Shown here in pieces: positions 44,548 through 52,832 of a DNA stretch of 64,000 bases (position 1 is the stretch's first letter; each line of letters begins with the position of its first letter). The translations under genes were made by a program, and so were the position numbers. Location of the stretch: assembly GCF_003854275.1 (NCBI RefSeq), contig NZ_QTQP01000014.1, positions 1-64,000 of the forward strand, in the 5' to 3' direction. A model generated the notes under the pieces. The model was not told the origin of the DNA and ran no database searches. It saw only the letters and a list, made by a program, of their open reading frames with translations. This DNA is from Burkholderia sp. Bp8963 (GTDB lineage: Bacteria > Pseudomonadota > Gammaproteobacteria > Burkholderiales > Burkholderiaceae).

Positions 44548-45105
44548 TCAGCGCAACTGGTTCAGCGCGGTGCGGTGATACTTGATGTTCTCGAGAATCG
44601 ACTGCGTCGTGCCCAACGGCATCTTGTTTGCGCAGAAGTAGTCCTGGTAGAGCGCCGCGTGATACGCGTTCAGCTCGCCGTTCTCGATGCGGCGCCAGTC
44701 GTTCTCGACCGTGCGGTCCCAGCCGTCGTGATCCGAATTGAGGCCCGCATACTGGCGCCATTCATACGTGTCGCAGCGGATGCCCTCGTAAATGACGTTG
44801 CGCGCGCCGGCCGGGCTCGTGACGACCACCGTATACCGCACGATGCCGTCGGTGCCGACCGCCAGCGATTTCGCGTCGACGAAGAACTTGAGCGGTGTGT
44901 TCTGCGACACGTTGAAGGGCAGCAGGTCGCCGGCCTGCGGCAGCGGCGGCAGCGTGTCGACGGTGTTTTCCTTCCACGTCGGCTGACGGTCCAGCAGGTA
45001 CACGAACGCGCTGTCATCCTTGTTGGACGGTGTGTTCGAGTGTGCGCAACCGGCCAGCACAGCCGCGGCGGCGATCGATGTGAGCGCGAGAGCAATCGCT
45101 TTCAA
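44548..45105 (-). CDS. CNP1-like family lipoprotein
   Basis: A 185-residue secreted protein with a lipoprotein signal (MKAIALALTSIAAAAVLAGC), lipobox Cys20. The body resembles the CNP1-like family (DGWDRTVENDWRRIENGELNAYH, then ALYQDYFCANKM), named after a Neisseria cryptic protein; function unknown. It is downstream of rppH on the same strand but separated from it by a terminator. Expected location is the outer membrane, periplasmic side. Confidence 0.82.
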   Translation of the reverse strand: MKAIALALTSIAAAAVLAGCAHSNTPSNKDDSAFVYLLDRQPTWKENTVDTLPPLPQAGDLLPFNVSQNTPLKFFVDAKSLAVGTDGIVRYTVVVTSPAGARNVIYEGIRCDTYEWRQYAGLNSDHDGWDRTVENDWRRIENGELNAYHAALYQDYFCANKMPLGTTQSILENIKYHRTALNQLR

Positions 45106-45120
45106 TATGCATTCCTCGTA

Positions 45121-45149
45121 AAAAAAGGGCGCGACACAAGGTCGCGCCC
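45121..45149 (-). terminator. Intrinsic terminator of rppH
   Basis: GGGCGCGAC (45127-45135) pairs with GTCGCGCCC (45141-45149) around ACAAG. On the minus strand it is followed by TTTTTT. It separates rppH from the CNP1-like gene. Confidence 0.9.
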
Positions 45150-45168
45150 GGTCATGCAGTCCGACTTG

Positions 45169-45816
45169 TCATTCGCCGAGGATCAGGCGAGGCTGCGAGG
45201 CCTCGTCCAGCGTGCTCGCTTCCACTTCGACCTCGGAACACACCACCGATGTGTCGACAACCGTTGCCGTCGGACGGGACTGCGAATCCACGACGCGCGG
45301 ATAGCGCAAACGTAGACTCCGCGGCTTGTCGGCCCGCTGCGCCGGGCGGCGCAGGAAGCGCGACAGTTCCGTCAGCGCCAACTGATAGACATCCCGCTTG
45401 AACTCGATCACCGCGTCGAGCGGCACCCAGTACTCGTTCCAGCGCCACGCATCGAACTCCGGGTGGTCGGTTGCGCGCAAGCAAATATCGCAATCGCGTC
45501 CAACCATCCGCAGCAGGAACCAGATCTGTTTCTGGCCGCGGTAATGACCGCGTACCTCACGCTTGATGAACTTGTCAGGCACCTCATAACGCAACCAGTC
45601 GCGCGTGCGGCCGATTATCTTGACGTGTTCCGGGTGCAGGCCGGTTTCCTCGTGCAGTTCCCGGTACATCGCCTGCATGGGGGTCTCGCCATACTTGATC
45701 CCACCTTGAGGAAACTGCCAGGAATGCTCGCGGAGCCGCTTGCCCCAAAACACCTCGTTGTGCGCGTTCAAGAGGATGATGCCGACGTTCGGGCGAAAGC
45801 CTTCACGATCCAGCAT
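45169..45816 (-). CDS. rppH: RNA 5' pyrophosphohydrolase RppH, long form
   Basis: A 215-residue Nudix hydrolase that removes pyrophosphate from the 5' end of mRNAs and so starts RNase E decay. The Nudix box GX5EX7REUXEEXGU is intact at residues 38-60 (GGIKYGE...[10 protein letters not shown]); the N-terminal [17 protein letters not shown] is typical of RppH. About 55 residues beyond the E. coli end form an acidic, Val/Ser-rich tail ([18 protein letters not shown], then [13 protein letters not shown]). It diverges from proS. Confidence 0.93.
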   Translation of the reverse strand: MLDREGFRPNVGIILLNAHNEVFWGKRLREHSWQFPQGGIKYGETPMQAMYRELHEETGLHPEHVKIIGRTRDWLRYEVPDKFIKREVRGHYRGQKQIWFLLRMVGRDCDICLRATDHPEFDAWRWNEYWVPLDAVIEFKRDVYQLALTELSRFLRRPAQRADKPRSLRLRYPRVVDSQSRPTATVVDTSVVCSEVEVEASTLDEASQPRLILGE

Positions 45817-45849
45817 ACAACCACCTTCGAATCCTTTAAAATTGCTTTG

Positions 45850-45855
45850 ATTATA
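45850..45855 (-). promoter_or_regulatory. Candidate rppH promoter -10 element
   Basis: TATAAT on the minus strand, 34 bases upstream of the rppH start in a small AT island. No clear -35 at 16-18 bp. It could equally serve part of the divergent proS promoter. Confidence 0.35.
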
Positions 45856-45993
45856 AACAGATAACGGGCGCCGCGCACCGTAACGGAGCGAAACCGCACT
45901 GCGCGCGGCGGCTGAATCGTCCCTGATTTGTCTGCCAAGTCATCTGCGCGATCCGTTCGCCGCGCGCAGCTTTTTCTCCTTGAATCTTTTTCG

Positions 45994-46019
45994 GGCGCCC
46001 CGCCTGGGGCGCCGTTTTT
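45994..46019 (+). promoter_or_regulatory. Terminator-like hairpin in the proS leader (attenuator candidate)
   Basis: GGCGCCCC (45994-46001) pairs with GGGGCGCC (46006-46013) around GCCT, followed by G and TTTTT. It ends 12 bases before the proS start. The gene upstream (rppH) runs the other way, so only the proS leader transcript itself can be terminated here. Confidence 0.65.
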
Positions 46020-46031
46020 GGAACCGTCCGC

Positions 46032-47768
46032 ATGAAAGCTTCCCGTTTCTTTATCGGCACCCTGAAAGAGGCACCCGCCGACGCAGAGATCGTCAGCCAC
46101 AAGCTGATGGTGCGCGCCGGCATGATCCGTCGCGTCGCCGGCGGCATCTATAACTACCTGCCGATCGGCCTGCGTTCGATTCGCAAGGTCGAGGCGATCG
46201 TGCGCGAGGAAATGAACCGGGCCGGCGCGATCGAGCTGCTGATGCCGGCCGTGCAGCCGGCCGAGCTGTGGCAGGAGTCGGGCCGCTGGGAGCAGTACGG
46301 CCCCGAGCTGCTGCGCTTCAAGGACCGCAAGGACAACGACTTCGTCATCGGGCCGACGCACGAGGAAGTGATCACCGACATCGCGCGCAACCAGATCAAG
46401 AGCTACCGGCAGATGCCGGTGAACTTCTACCAGATCCAGACGAAGTTCCGCGACGAGATCCGTCCGCGCTTCGGCGTGATGCGCGGCCGCGAGTTCATCA
46501 TGAAGGACGCGTACTCGTTCGACAAGGATGCCGACGGCCTCGCCGAGTCGTATCGCAAGATGTACGAAGCGTACGTGCGCATCTTCACGCGCCTCGGCCT
46601 CGAGTTCCGTCCGGTCGCGGCCGACAGCGGCTCGATCGGCGGCAACTTCTCGCACGAGTTCCACGTGATCGCCGACACCGGTGAGGATGCGATCGCGTAC
46701 TGTCCGACCTCCGATTTCGCGGCGAACATCGAGGCGGCCGAAGCGCTGCCGCTGACGCCCGAGCGCGCCGCGGCCGCCGAGCCGATGGCGAAGGTCGCGA
46801 CGCCGGGCAAGGCGAAGTGCGAGGCTGTTGCCGAGCTGATGGGGATTCCGCTCACGCGCACGATCAAGTCGATCGTGCTCGCAACCGACAACGAAGGCGC
46901 GGAACCGACGATCTGGCTGCTGATGCTGCGCGGCGACCACGACCTGAACGAGATCAAGGCGTCGAAGCTGCCGGGCCTGAAGGATCACCGCTTCGCGACC
47001 GAACAGGAAATCGTCGAGTGGTTCGGCACGCCGCCGGGCTACCTCGGCCCGGTCGGCACGAAGAAGCCGGTGAAGGTGATCGCCGATCGCACGGTCGCGA
47101 ACATGAGCGATTTCGTCGTCGGCGCGAACGAGGTCGACTATCACATCGCCGGCGTGAACTGGGGCCGCGACCTTCCGGAGCCGGAAGTCGCCGATATCCG
47201 CAACGTGCAGAAGGGCGACCCGTCGCCGGACGGCAAGGGCGTGATCGACATCTGCCGCGGCATCGAGGTCGGCCACGTGTTCCAGCTCGGCACCAAGTAC
47301 TCGGAAGTGATGGGCGCGACGTTTCTCGACGAGTCGGGCAAGCCGCAGCCGATGCTGATGGGCTGCTACGGCGTCGGCGTCACGCGCATTCTCGGCGCGG
47401 CGATCGAACAGAACTTCGACGACAAGGGCATCATCTGGCCGGAGTCGATCGCGCCGTTCGAGGTCGTGCTGTGCCCGATGGGCTATGACCGCAGCGACGC
47501 GGTGCGCGAAACGGCCGACAAGCTGTACGCGGAGCTGGTCGCGGCCGGCATCGACGTGATCCTCGACGATCGCGGCGAGCGCCCGGGCGTGATGTTCGCC
47601 GACTGGGAACTGATCGGCGTGCCGCATCGCCTCGTGATCGGCGAGCGCGGCCTGAAGGAAGGCAAGCTCGAGTACCAGGGCCGCCGCGACACCGAAGCGA
47701 CGCTGCTGCCGGCCGACACGGCCGCGGCGACGGTCGTGGAGAAGGTCCGCGCCGCGCTCGCGCGCTAA
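46032..47768 (+). CDS. proS: Prolyl-tRNA synthetase
   Basis: A 578-residue class II aminoacyl-tRNA synthetase of the bacterial type with an editing insertion. The start [30 protein letters not shown] is standard. Motif 2 ([26 protein letters not shown]) lies near 138-163, the INS editing domain spans about 220-400 ([12 protein letters not shown]...), and motif 3 ([14 protein letters not shown]) near 440. The C-terminal anticodon-binding domain is complete. It is preceded by a terminator-like hairpin, which suggests leader-level control. Confidence 0.97.
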   Translation: MKASRFFIGTLKEAPADAEIVSHKLMVRAGMIRRVAGGIYNYLPIGLRSIRKVEAIVREEMNRAGAIELLMPAVQPAELWQESGRWEQYGPELLRFKDRKDNDFVIGPTHEEVITDIARNQIKSYRQMPVNFYQIQTKFRDEIRPRFGVMRGREFIMKDAYSFDKDADGLAESYRKMYEAYVRIFTRLGLEFRPVAADSGSIGGNFSHEFHVIADTGEDAIAYCPTSDFAANIEAAEALPLTPERAAAAEPMAKVATPGKAKCEAVAELMGIPLTRTIKSIVLATDNEGAEPTIWLLMLRGDHDLNEIKASKLPGLKDHRFATEQEIVEWFGTPPGYLGPVGTKKPVKVIADRTVANMSDFVVGANEVDYHIAGVNWGRDLPEPEVADIRNVQKGDPSPDGKGVIDICRGIEVGHVFQLGTKYSEVMGATFLDESGKPQPMLMGCYGVGVTRILGAAIEQNFDDKGIIWPESIAPFEVVLCPMGYDRSDAVRETADKLYAELVAAGIDVILDDRGERPGVMFADWELIGVPHRLVIGERGLKEGKLEYQGRRDTEATLLPADTAAATVVEKVRAALAR

Positions 47769-47789
47769 GCCGGCCGATCGGGGGATACG

Positions 47790-48392
47790 GTGGAATACAC
47801 CTTCCTGTCGGCCACCGTGCTCCTCGTGCTGATCACCGATCCGCTCGGCAACATCCCGCTCTTCATTTCGGCGATGCGGGAGGTGCCGCGCGAGCGGCGC
47901 GTGAAGCTGATCCTGCGCGAAGTGGGGATCGCGTTCGTGATCCTGTTGTTCTTCATGATCGTGGGCGACCGCTTCCTGCGGATGATGAACCTCACCGACC
48001 TGTCGCTGCGCATCGGTGGCGGCATCGTGCTGTTCCTGATCGCGCTGCGGATGATCTTTCCGCATCCGGACGGCGCGCTCGGCAACGACCCGCGCGCGGG
48101 TGGCGAGCCGTTCATCGTGCCGCTTGCGATTCCGGCGCTCGCCGGCCCGTCGGCGCTCGCGACGGTGATGCTGCTGACGTCGCAGGCGCCCGGCAAGATG
48201 CTCGAATGGGCGGGCGCGCTGACGGTCACGATGATCGTCTGCGCGGTCACGCTCGTGCTGGCCGAGCGAATCCAGCAATGGCTCGGCGAGCGGACGGTCG
48301 CGGCGTTCGAGCGGCTGATGGGCCTCGTGCTCGTTGCGATCTCGGTCGAGATGATGCTGGGCGGGATCCGCGCGTTCGTGCACCAGCTGTAG
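47790..48392 (+). CDS. MarC family inner membrane protein
   Basis: A 200-residue protein of the MarC/UPF0056 family with about six membrane helices, beginning MEYTFLSATVLLVLITDPLGNIPLFISAM. Members were once linked to multiple antibiotic resistance, but that link was not confirmed, and the substrate is unknown. Start is GTG at 47790 with GGGGA ahead of it. It follows proS after 21 bases, so it is probably cotranscribed. Confidence 0.88.
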   Translation: MEYTFLSATVLLVLITDPLGNIPLFISAMREVPRERRVKLILREVGIAFVILLFFMIVGDRFLRMMNLTDLSLRIGGGIVLFLIALRMIFPHPDGALGNDPRAGGEPFIVPLAIPALAGPSALATVMLLTSQAPGKMLEWAGALTVTMIVCAVTLVLAERIQQWLGERTVAAFERLMGLVLVAISVEMMLGGIRAFVHQL

Positions 48393-48410
48393 CGCGGCTG
48401 AGTCTCAAAG

Positions 48411-48450
48411 ATAAAATCGGCGCTCCGGGAAATCGGAGCGCCGATTTTAT
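48411..48450. terminator. Bidirectional terminator between the MarC-type gene and hpt
   Basis: ATAAAATCGGCGCTCCG (48411-48427) pairs perfectly with CGGAGCGCCGATTTTAT (48434-48450) around GGAAAT. Convergent genes on both sides share it. Confidence 0.95.
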
Positions 48451-48469
48451 TTGGCGGGCTGCGCGGGCG

Positions 48470-49021
48470 TCAGGCGTTCGCAGTCAGCGCGCGGATCGTC
48501 GGCAGGTTGCGCCAATAGCCCTTCGCGTCCATCCCGCAGCCGAACACGTAGCGGTCCGGCACCGCAAAGCCGCAGAAGTCCGGATGCAGCGGCTTCGCCT
48601 TCGTGAGCGTCTTCTCGCACAGCACGGCGGACATGAAGCGCGTCGCGCCCATGTCGAGGATGCGGTCGCGGATCGCGGCCATCGTCTCGCCTTCGTCGAG
48701 GATGTCGTCGAGCACGAGCACGATGCGGTCCTTCACCGATTCGCGCGGCGCGACGCGCCAGTGCATCTCCGGGCTGCCCTGCGTCGTGTTGCGGTAGCGG
48801 GTCAGGTGGATGTAGTCGAATTCGAGCGGGAAATCGAGATGCGGCAGCAGCATCCCGGTAAACACCGCGGCGCCGCCCATCACCGAGAGGACGAGCGGGA
48901 ACGCGTCGCCGATCTCGGCGCGGATCGCGTCGGCCATCCGGGCGATCGACGCGTTGACGGCGTCGGCCGAGACGATCTCTTCGGAGTGTTCGAAAATGTG
49001 GAGGGCTTCTTCGCGGTTCAT
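48470..49021 (-). CDS. hpt: Hypoxanthine(-guanine) phosphoribosyltransferase
   Basis: A 183-residue type I phosphoribosyltransferase of purine salvage. The PRPP-binding motif VLVLDDILDEGETM is at about residues 103-116, and YIHLTRYRNTTQG and the C-terminal PDRYVFGCGMDAKGYWRNLP are as in the family. The ATG at 49021 (MNREEALHIFE) is preferred over a TTG nine codons upstream. It is encoded alone downstream of ffh on the same strand. Preference between hypoxanthine and guanine is not readable. Confidence 0.9.
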   Translation of the reverse strand: MNREEALHIFEHSEEIVSADAVNASIARMADAIRAEIGDAFPLVLSVMGGAAVFTGMLLPHLDFPLEFDYIHLTRYRNTTQGSPEMHWRVAPRESVKDRIVLVLDDILDEGETMAAIRDRILDMGATRFMSAVLCEKTLTKAKPLHPDFCGFAVPDRYVFGCGMDAKGYWRNLPTIRALTANA

Positions 49022-49115
49022 GAGTTCTGGCGAGCGGTCGGTATACAAACAAGAATGAAGCAGAACGGGCGGCGCGCGCTACGGCAAAAACCCGCGCGCC
49101 GGCCGATGGGCGGAA

Positions 49116-50483
49116 TCAGCGCAGGCCGGGCATCATGCCCTTCAGGCCGCGCATCATCTTCTGCATGTTGCCGCCCTTCAGCTTCTTCATCATCGTACGC
49201 ATCTGGTCGTACTGGTTCAGCATCCGGTTGACTTCCTGCACCGGCACGCCCGCGCCGGCTGCAATGCGGCGCTTGCGCGTCGCCTTGATGATCTCGGGTT
49301 TCGCGCGTTCGGCGGGCGTCATCGAGCTGATGATCCCTTCCATCCGGCGGATCTGCTTTTCGGCCTGACCCATGTCGGCGCCGGCGGCCGCCTGCTGGAA
49401 CTGCGCGGGCAGCTTGTCCATCAGCGACGACAGGCCGCCCATGTTCTTCATCTGCGAGATCTGCGCGCGGAAATCGTTCAGGTCGAAATCGCCGCCTTTC
49501 TTGACCTTGTCGGCGAGCTTCTGCGCGGCCTGCACGTCGACGCCGCGCTGCGCCTCCTCGACGAGCGCGAGGATGTCGCCCATGCCGAGGATCCGGTTCG
49601 CCATCCGGTCCGGGTGGAAGATCTCGAGGCCGTCGAGTTTCTCGGCGACGCCGACGAACTTGATCGGCTTGCCGGTGATGTGGCGCACCGACAGCGCGGC
49701 GCCGCCGCGCGAGTCGCCGTCGAGCTTGGTCAGCACGACGCCGGTGAGCGGCAGCGCGTCGTTGAACGCCTTCGCGGTGTTGACGGCGTCCTGGCCGAGC
49801 ATCGCGTCGACGACGAACAGCGTTTCCGCGGGCTTCAGCGTGCCGTGCAGCGCGGCGATCTCCTGCATCATCGCCTCGTCGATGCCGAGACGGCCGGCCG
49901 TGTCGACGATCAGCACGTCATGGTAGTGGCGCTTCGCCCAGTCGACCGCGGCGAGCGCGATGTCGACCGGCTTCTGGTCCGGCGTCGACGGGAAGAAATC
50001 GGCACCGACCTGTTCGCTCACCGTTTTCAGCTGCATGATCGCGGCGGGGCGATACACGTCGCACGACACGGTCAGCACTTTCTTCTTGTACTTCTCGCGC
50101 AGCAGCTTCGCGAGCTTGCCGGCGGTCGTGGTCTTGCCCGCGCCCTGCAGGCCGGCCATCAGGATCACGGCAGGCGGCGTGACCGCGAGGTTCAGCTCGG
50201 CGGCCTTGCCTTCGTAGTCGCCGCCGATCACGGCGGTCAGCTCCTTCTGGACCACGCCGACGAGCGCCTGGCCCGGCGACAGGCTGCTGATCACCTCCTC
50301 GCCGAGCGCCTTTTCCTTGACCTTCGCGATGAATTCGCGGACGACGGGCAGCGCGACGTCGGCCTCGAGCAGCGCGAGACGCACCTCGCGGAGCATCTCC
50401 TGGGTGTTCGCCTCGGTGAGCCGGGCCTCGCCGCGCAGCGTCTTGACGACGCGCGCCATCCGTTGAGTGAGATTGTCGAGCAT
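49116..50483 (-). CDS. ffh: Signal recognition particle protein Ffh
   Basis: A 455-residue SRP GTPase that binds 4.5S RNA and signal sequences. The start MLDNLTQRMARVVKTLRGEARLTE is standard; a long N-terminal open frame beyond it is rejected. The G domain has GLQGAGKTTTAGKL near 107 and DTAGRLGIDEAMM near 190, with TKLDGDSRGGAAL near 247. The C-terminal M domain is Met-rich (MKNMGGLSSLMDKLPAQ, then MKKLKGGNMQKMMRGLKGMMPG). It diverges from the CcsA-type gene. Confidence 0.97.
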   Translation of the reverse strand: MLDNLTQRMARVVKTLRGEARLTEANTQEMLREVRLALLEADVALPVVREFIAKVKEKALGEEVISSLSPGQALVGVVQKELTAVIGGDYEGKAAELNLAVTPPAVILMAGLQGAGKTTTAGKLAKLLREKYKKKVLTVSCDVYRPAAIMQLKTVSEQVGADFFPSTPDQKPVDIALAAVDWAKRHYHDVLIVDTAGRLGIDEAMMQEIAALHGTLKPAETLFVVDAMLGQDAVNTAKAFNDALPLTGVVLTKLDGDSRGGAALSVRHITGKPIKFVGVAEKLDGLEIFHPDRMANRILGMGDILALVEEAQRGVDVQAAQKLADKVKKGGDFDLNDFRAQISQMKNMGGLSSLMDKLPAQFQQAAAGADMGQAEKQIRRMEGIISSMTPAERAKPEIIKATRKRRIAAGAGVPVQEVNRMLNQYDQMRTMMKKLKGGNMQKMMRGLKGMMPGLR

Positions 50484-50571
50484 GGGGAGCGATGGACAGT
50501 GGGGCCCGAAGGCGCGGCGGGACTCAACAACGGAGCCGTCGCGGGAAGGGGGCCTAGTGTAAACTTCGAAC

Positions 50572-51468
50572 ATGGATATTGTACTGTATGCCCTCACCGC
50601 ATTCCTGTATGGCGGCCTCGCCGTCGCCGGCTGGCGCACGCACCGCCAGGGTGCGGCTGCGCCGCTCGTCGCGAGCGTACCGCCTGTGCCGGTCCCGGCG
50701 TCCGCCGCCTCCGGCATGAGCGGGGCCGGCCGCGCGCTGCTGTTCGCCGCGCTCGTCGCGCACGGCGTGTTGCTCCACATGACGATCTTCCCGCACGACG
50801 CGATGGTGTTCGGTTTCGCGTTCGCGCTGTCCGCGATGTTCTGGCTTGGCGCCGGCATCTACTGGATCGAGAGCTTCTTCTTCCCGCTCGACAGTCTGCG
50901 CCTGCTCGTGCTGCCGCTCGCGTGCGGCGCGTCGCTGCTGCCGCTCGTGTTCGGCGGGGTGCGCGTGCTGCCGTATGCGGCCGCGCCGCTGTTCAAGCTG
51001 CACTTCCTGATCGCGAACATCGCGTACGGCCTGTTCGCGATCGCGGCGCTGCACGCGGTGCTGATGCTGATGGTCGAGCGGCGCCTGCAATCGCTGCGAA
51101 GCGGCGGCCGCGCGGGCTCGACGGGCTGGATCGCGAGCTGGCTCGAGACGCTGCCGCCGCTCCTCACGCTCGAGAAGCTGCTGTTCCGCCTGATCGGCGC
51201 GGGGTTCGTGCTGCTGACGCTGACGCTCGCGTCGGGGATCCTGTTCAGCGAGCAGGTCGATGCGCGCGCGCTGCGGCTCGACCACAAGACCGTGTTCGCG
51301 ATCCTGTCGTGGCTGATGTTCGGCGGCCTGCTGATTGCGCGCCGGACGTCGGGCTGGCGCGGTCGCGGCGCCGCACGCTGGGTGCTCGTGTCGTTTGCCG
51401 CGCTGCTGCTCGCGTATGTCGGCAGCCGGTTCGTTTTCGAGGTGCTGCTGCACCGTACCGTGGTTTGA
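50572..51468 (+). CDS. CcsA/YpjD family cytochrome c assembly-type membrane protein
   Basis: A 298-residue polytopic protein (about eight helices) related to the cytochrome C assembly protein family PF01578. It has AIYWIESFFFPLDSLRLLVLP-like and LDHKTVFAILSWLMFGGLLIAR segments with conserved His, but no clear tryptophan-rich WWD heme motif. Its place beside ffh matches ypjD in gammaproteobacteria. The role is not certain; heme or quinone handling is inferred from family only. Start MDIVLYALTAFLYGG. Confidence 0.8.
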   Translation: MDIVLYALTAFLYGGLAVAGWRTHRQGAAAPLVASVPPVPVPASAASGMSGAGRALLFAALVAHGVLLHMTIFPHDAMVFGFAFALSAMFWLGAGIYWIESFFFPLDSLRLLVLPLACGASLLPLVFGGVRVLPYAAAPLFKLHFLIANIAYGLFAIAALHAVLMLMVERRLQSLRSGGRAGSTGWIASWLETLPPLLTLEKLLFRLIGAGFVLLTLTLASGILFSEQVDARALRLDHKTVFAILSWLMFGGLLIARRTSGWRGRGAARWVLVSFAALLLAYVGSRFVFEVLLHRTVV

Positions 51469-51482
51469 CCGGCAGAATTTCG

Positions 51483-51770
51483 ATGCGACAGATTCTTCTC
51501 CTCATCCTCCTGTTCTTCGCGGGCTCGTGGATCGCGCGCAAGCTGCAACAGGCGCAGGCGCGCACCGGGAACGACACCGGGCCGGGCAGCCGAGGCACGA
51601 CGCCTCGCGACGGCGGCGCGCAGTCGCTCCCCGAGCCGATGGTCCGCTGCGCCGAGTGCGGCGTGCATGCGCCGAAGGGCGAGGCGGTCGTTGCGGGCGG
51701 CAAATACTTCTGCAGCACCGAGCATGCGCAGCGCCACGCTGCGCGCACGCGCGACCACGACGGGCCATGA
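51483..51770 (+). CDS. PP0621 family protein (small membrane-anchored zinc-ribbon-like)
   Basis: A 95-residue conserved hypothetical protein. It has one N-terminal membrane helix (MRQILLLILLFFAGSWIAR), a low-complexity linker, and a small C-terminal metal-binding motif: CAECGVHAPKGEAV, then GGKYFCSTEH, i.e. two Cys plus Cys and His. The pattern fits PP0621 proteins of unknown function. The stop overlaps the ampD start (ATGA), so both are translated together. Confidence 0.83.
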   Translation: MRQILLLILLFFAGSWIARKLQQAQARTGNDTGPGSRGTTPRDGGAQSLPEPMVRCAECGVHAPKGEAVVAGGKYFCSTEHAQRHAARTRDHDGP

Positions 51771-52378
51771 GCGGCACGCGATCTTTGTCGGGCGGCACGC
51801 GGCCCCTGTCGATCGACGCGAGCGGCTGGGTGCGCGATGCGCGCCACGCACCGTCGCCGAACTTCGAGGCGCGCCCGGCCGGCGCGGTGCCGACGCTCGT
51901 CGTCGTCCACAACATCAGCCTGCCGCCCGGCGAATTCGGCGGCGACGCGATCGAGGCGCTGTTCCTGAACCGTCTCGACTGCGACACGCACCCCTATTAC
52001 CAGGCCCACCTGCGCGGCGTGCGCGTGTCCGCGCATTTCCTCGTCCGCCGCGACGGCGAACTCGTGCAGTTCGTGTCGTGCGACGAGCGGGCATGGCACG
52101 CGGGCGCGTCCGATTTCTTCGGCCGTCCCCGCTGCAACGATTTCTCGATCGGCATCGAGCTCGAAGGCTCGGACGACGTGCCGTTCGAGGCCGCGCAGTA
52201 CGCGACGCTTGCCGCGCTCGCACGCGCACTTGCCGCCCGCTATCCGGTCGACGCGTTCGCCGGTCATTCCGACGTCGCACCGGGCCGCAAGACCGACCCC
52301 GGCCCGCACTTCGATTGGCAACGCTTCGCAGGCGATGCCGGCTTTTCTGCCGAATACTTTCCTTTCCGGCAGCACTGA
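51767..52378 (+). CDS. ampD: 1,6-anhydro-N-acetylmuramyl-L-alanine amidase AmpD
   Basis: A 203-residue zinc amidase (family Amidase_2) of peptidoglycan recycling that cuts the peptide from anhydro-MurNAc in the cytoplasm. Zinc ligands can be placed at His48 (VVVHNISLPPGEFGG), His167 and Asp177 (HSDVAPGRKTDPGP), with the same spacing as E. coli AmpD. Loss of AmpD derepresses AmpC-type beta-lactamases in related bacteria. No signal peptide. Overlaps the PP0621 gene. Confidence 0.95.
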   Translation: MSGTRSLSGGTRPLSIDASGWVRDARHAPSPNFEARPAGAVPTLVVVHNISLPPGEFGGDAIEALFLNRLDCDTHPYYQAHLRGVRVSAHFLVRRDGELVQFVSCDERAWHAGASDFFGRPRCNDFSIGIELEGSDDVPFEAAQYATLAALARALAARYPVDAFAGHSDVAPGRKTDPGPHFDWQRFAGDAGFSAEYFPFRQH

Positions 52379-52476
52379 GCGCGCGGTTATTCGCCGCACA
52401 ATTTTTTTTTCTCCGACCGAGGCCTTGCCGTGTCTGCGCGTGCGCGATGTCAAGGCCTCCCGCGCAAATTATCCGG

Positions 52477-52505
52477 TTGGACGTCGTCCGAATGTCCACT
52501 ATACT
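52477..52505 (+). promoter_or_regulatory. nrdA promoter
   Basis: TTGGAC (52477-52482), a 17-bp spacer and TATACT (52500-52505) match the sigma-70 consensus in four or five of six bases each. It is the best promoter in the region and lies about 320 bases before the nrdA start. Confidence 0.7.
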
Positions 52506-52511
52506 TGGTGC
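52496..52511 (+). promoter_or_regulatory. NrdR box 1 (weaker), over the nrdA -10
   Basis: CCACTATACTTGGTGC matches the NrdR consensus acaCwAtATaTwGtgt at about 11 of 16 positions and covers the -10. It starts 31 bp before box 2, the spacing typical for tandem NrdR boxes. Confidence 0.6.
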
Positions 52512-52526
52512 CAATTGAGCAGTTCT

Positions 52527-52542
52527 GCACTAGATATAGTGT
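52527..52542 (+). promoter_or_regulatory. NrdR box 2 (strong), downstream of the nrdA -10
   Basis: GCACTAGATATAGTGT matches the consensus acaCwAtATaTwGtgt at 14 of 16 positions and is a near-perfect palindrome. It lies just after the expected transcription start. Confidence 0.8.
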
Positions 52543-52832
52543 GTGTCGCAGGGGGAACCCGAGCGGCACCGACCGGCGGCCCAGGCCACGCCGGCGTACG
52601 GAGTTCTCAGGGCGGCGCGTCGGCCGGGCGGTCAGGCGTCGCGATCAGCGCAGCGAACATCGACGGGGCGCGATACACATGACGAAGCACGATGCGGCAT
52701 TGCGTGTATCGCCACGACCGAACCGACCCCGACGACGCGTCGCTCGCGTCTTACCGTTCGCGCACCGCGTTGCGCAGCGTTCGTATTAATCCGCGGTTCT
52801 CTCCGCACCATCCAACACCAGGAGCTTTGCAC

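Larger units (their letters stand above)
52379..52832. other. Intergenic region with the nrdA promoter
   Basis: About 450 bases without a gene. The left part has a T-rich run (TTTTTTTT at about 52402). The middle holds the nrdA promoter and NrdR boxes, and the right part is a leader of about 320 bases before the nrdA ATG with no recognisable gene. Such a long leader is notable. Confidence 0.6.

Noticed and set aside
44524-45315. A 263-codon plus-strand frame over the CNP1-like gene and rppH
   Set aside because: Antisense to two well-supported genes and without any recognisable domain.
45768-48383. An 871-codon minus-strand frame across proS and the MarC-type gene
   Set aside because: Antisense shadow of proS; composition is typical of mirrored GC-rich coding sequence. 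The same holds for long frames opposite nrdA (52632-55616) and the porin (5118-6269).
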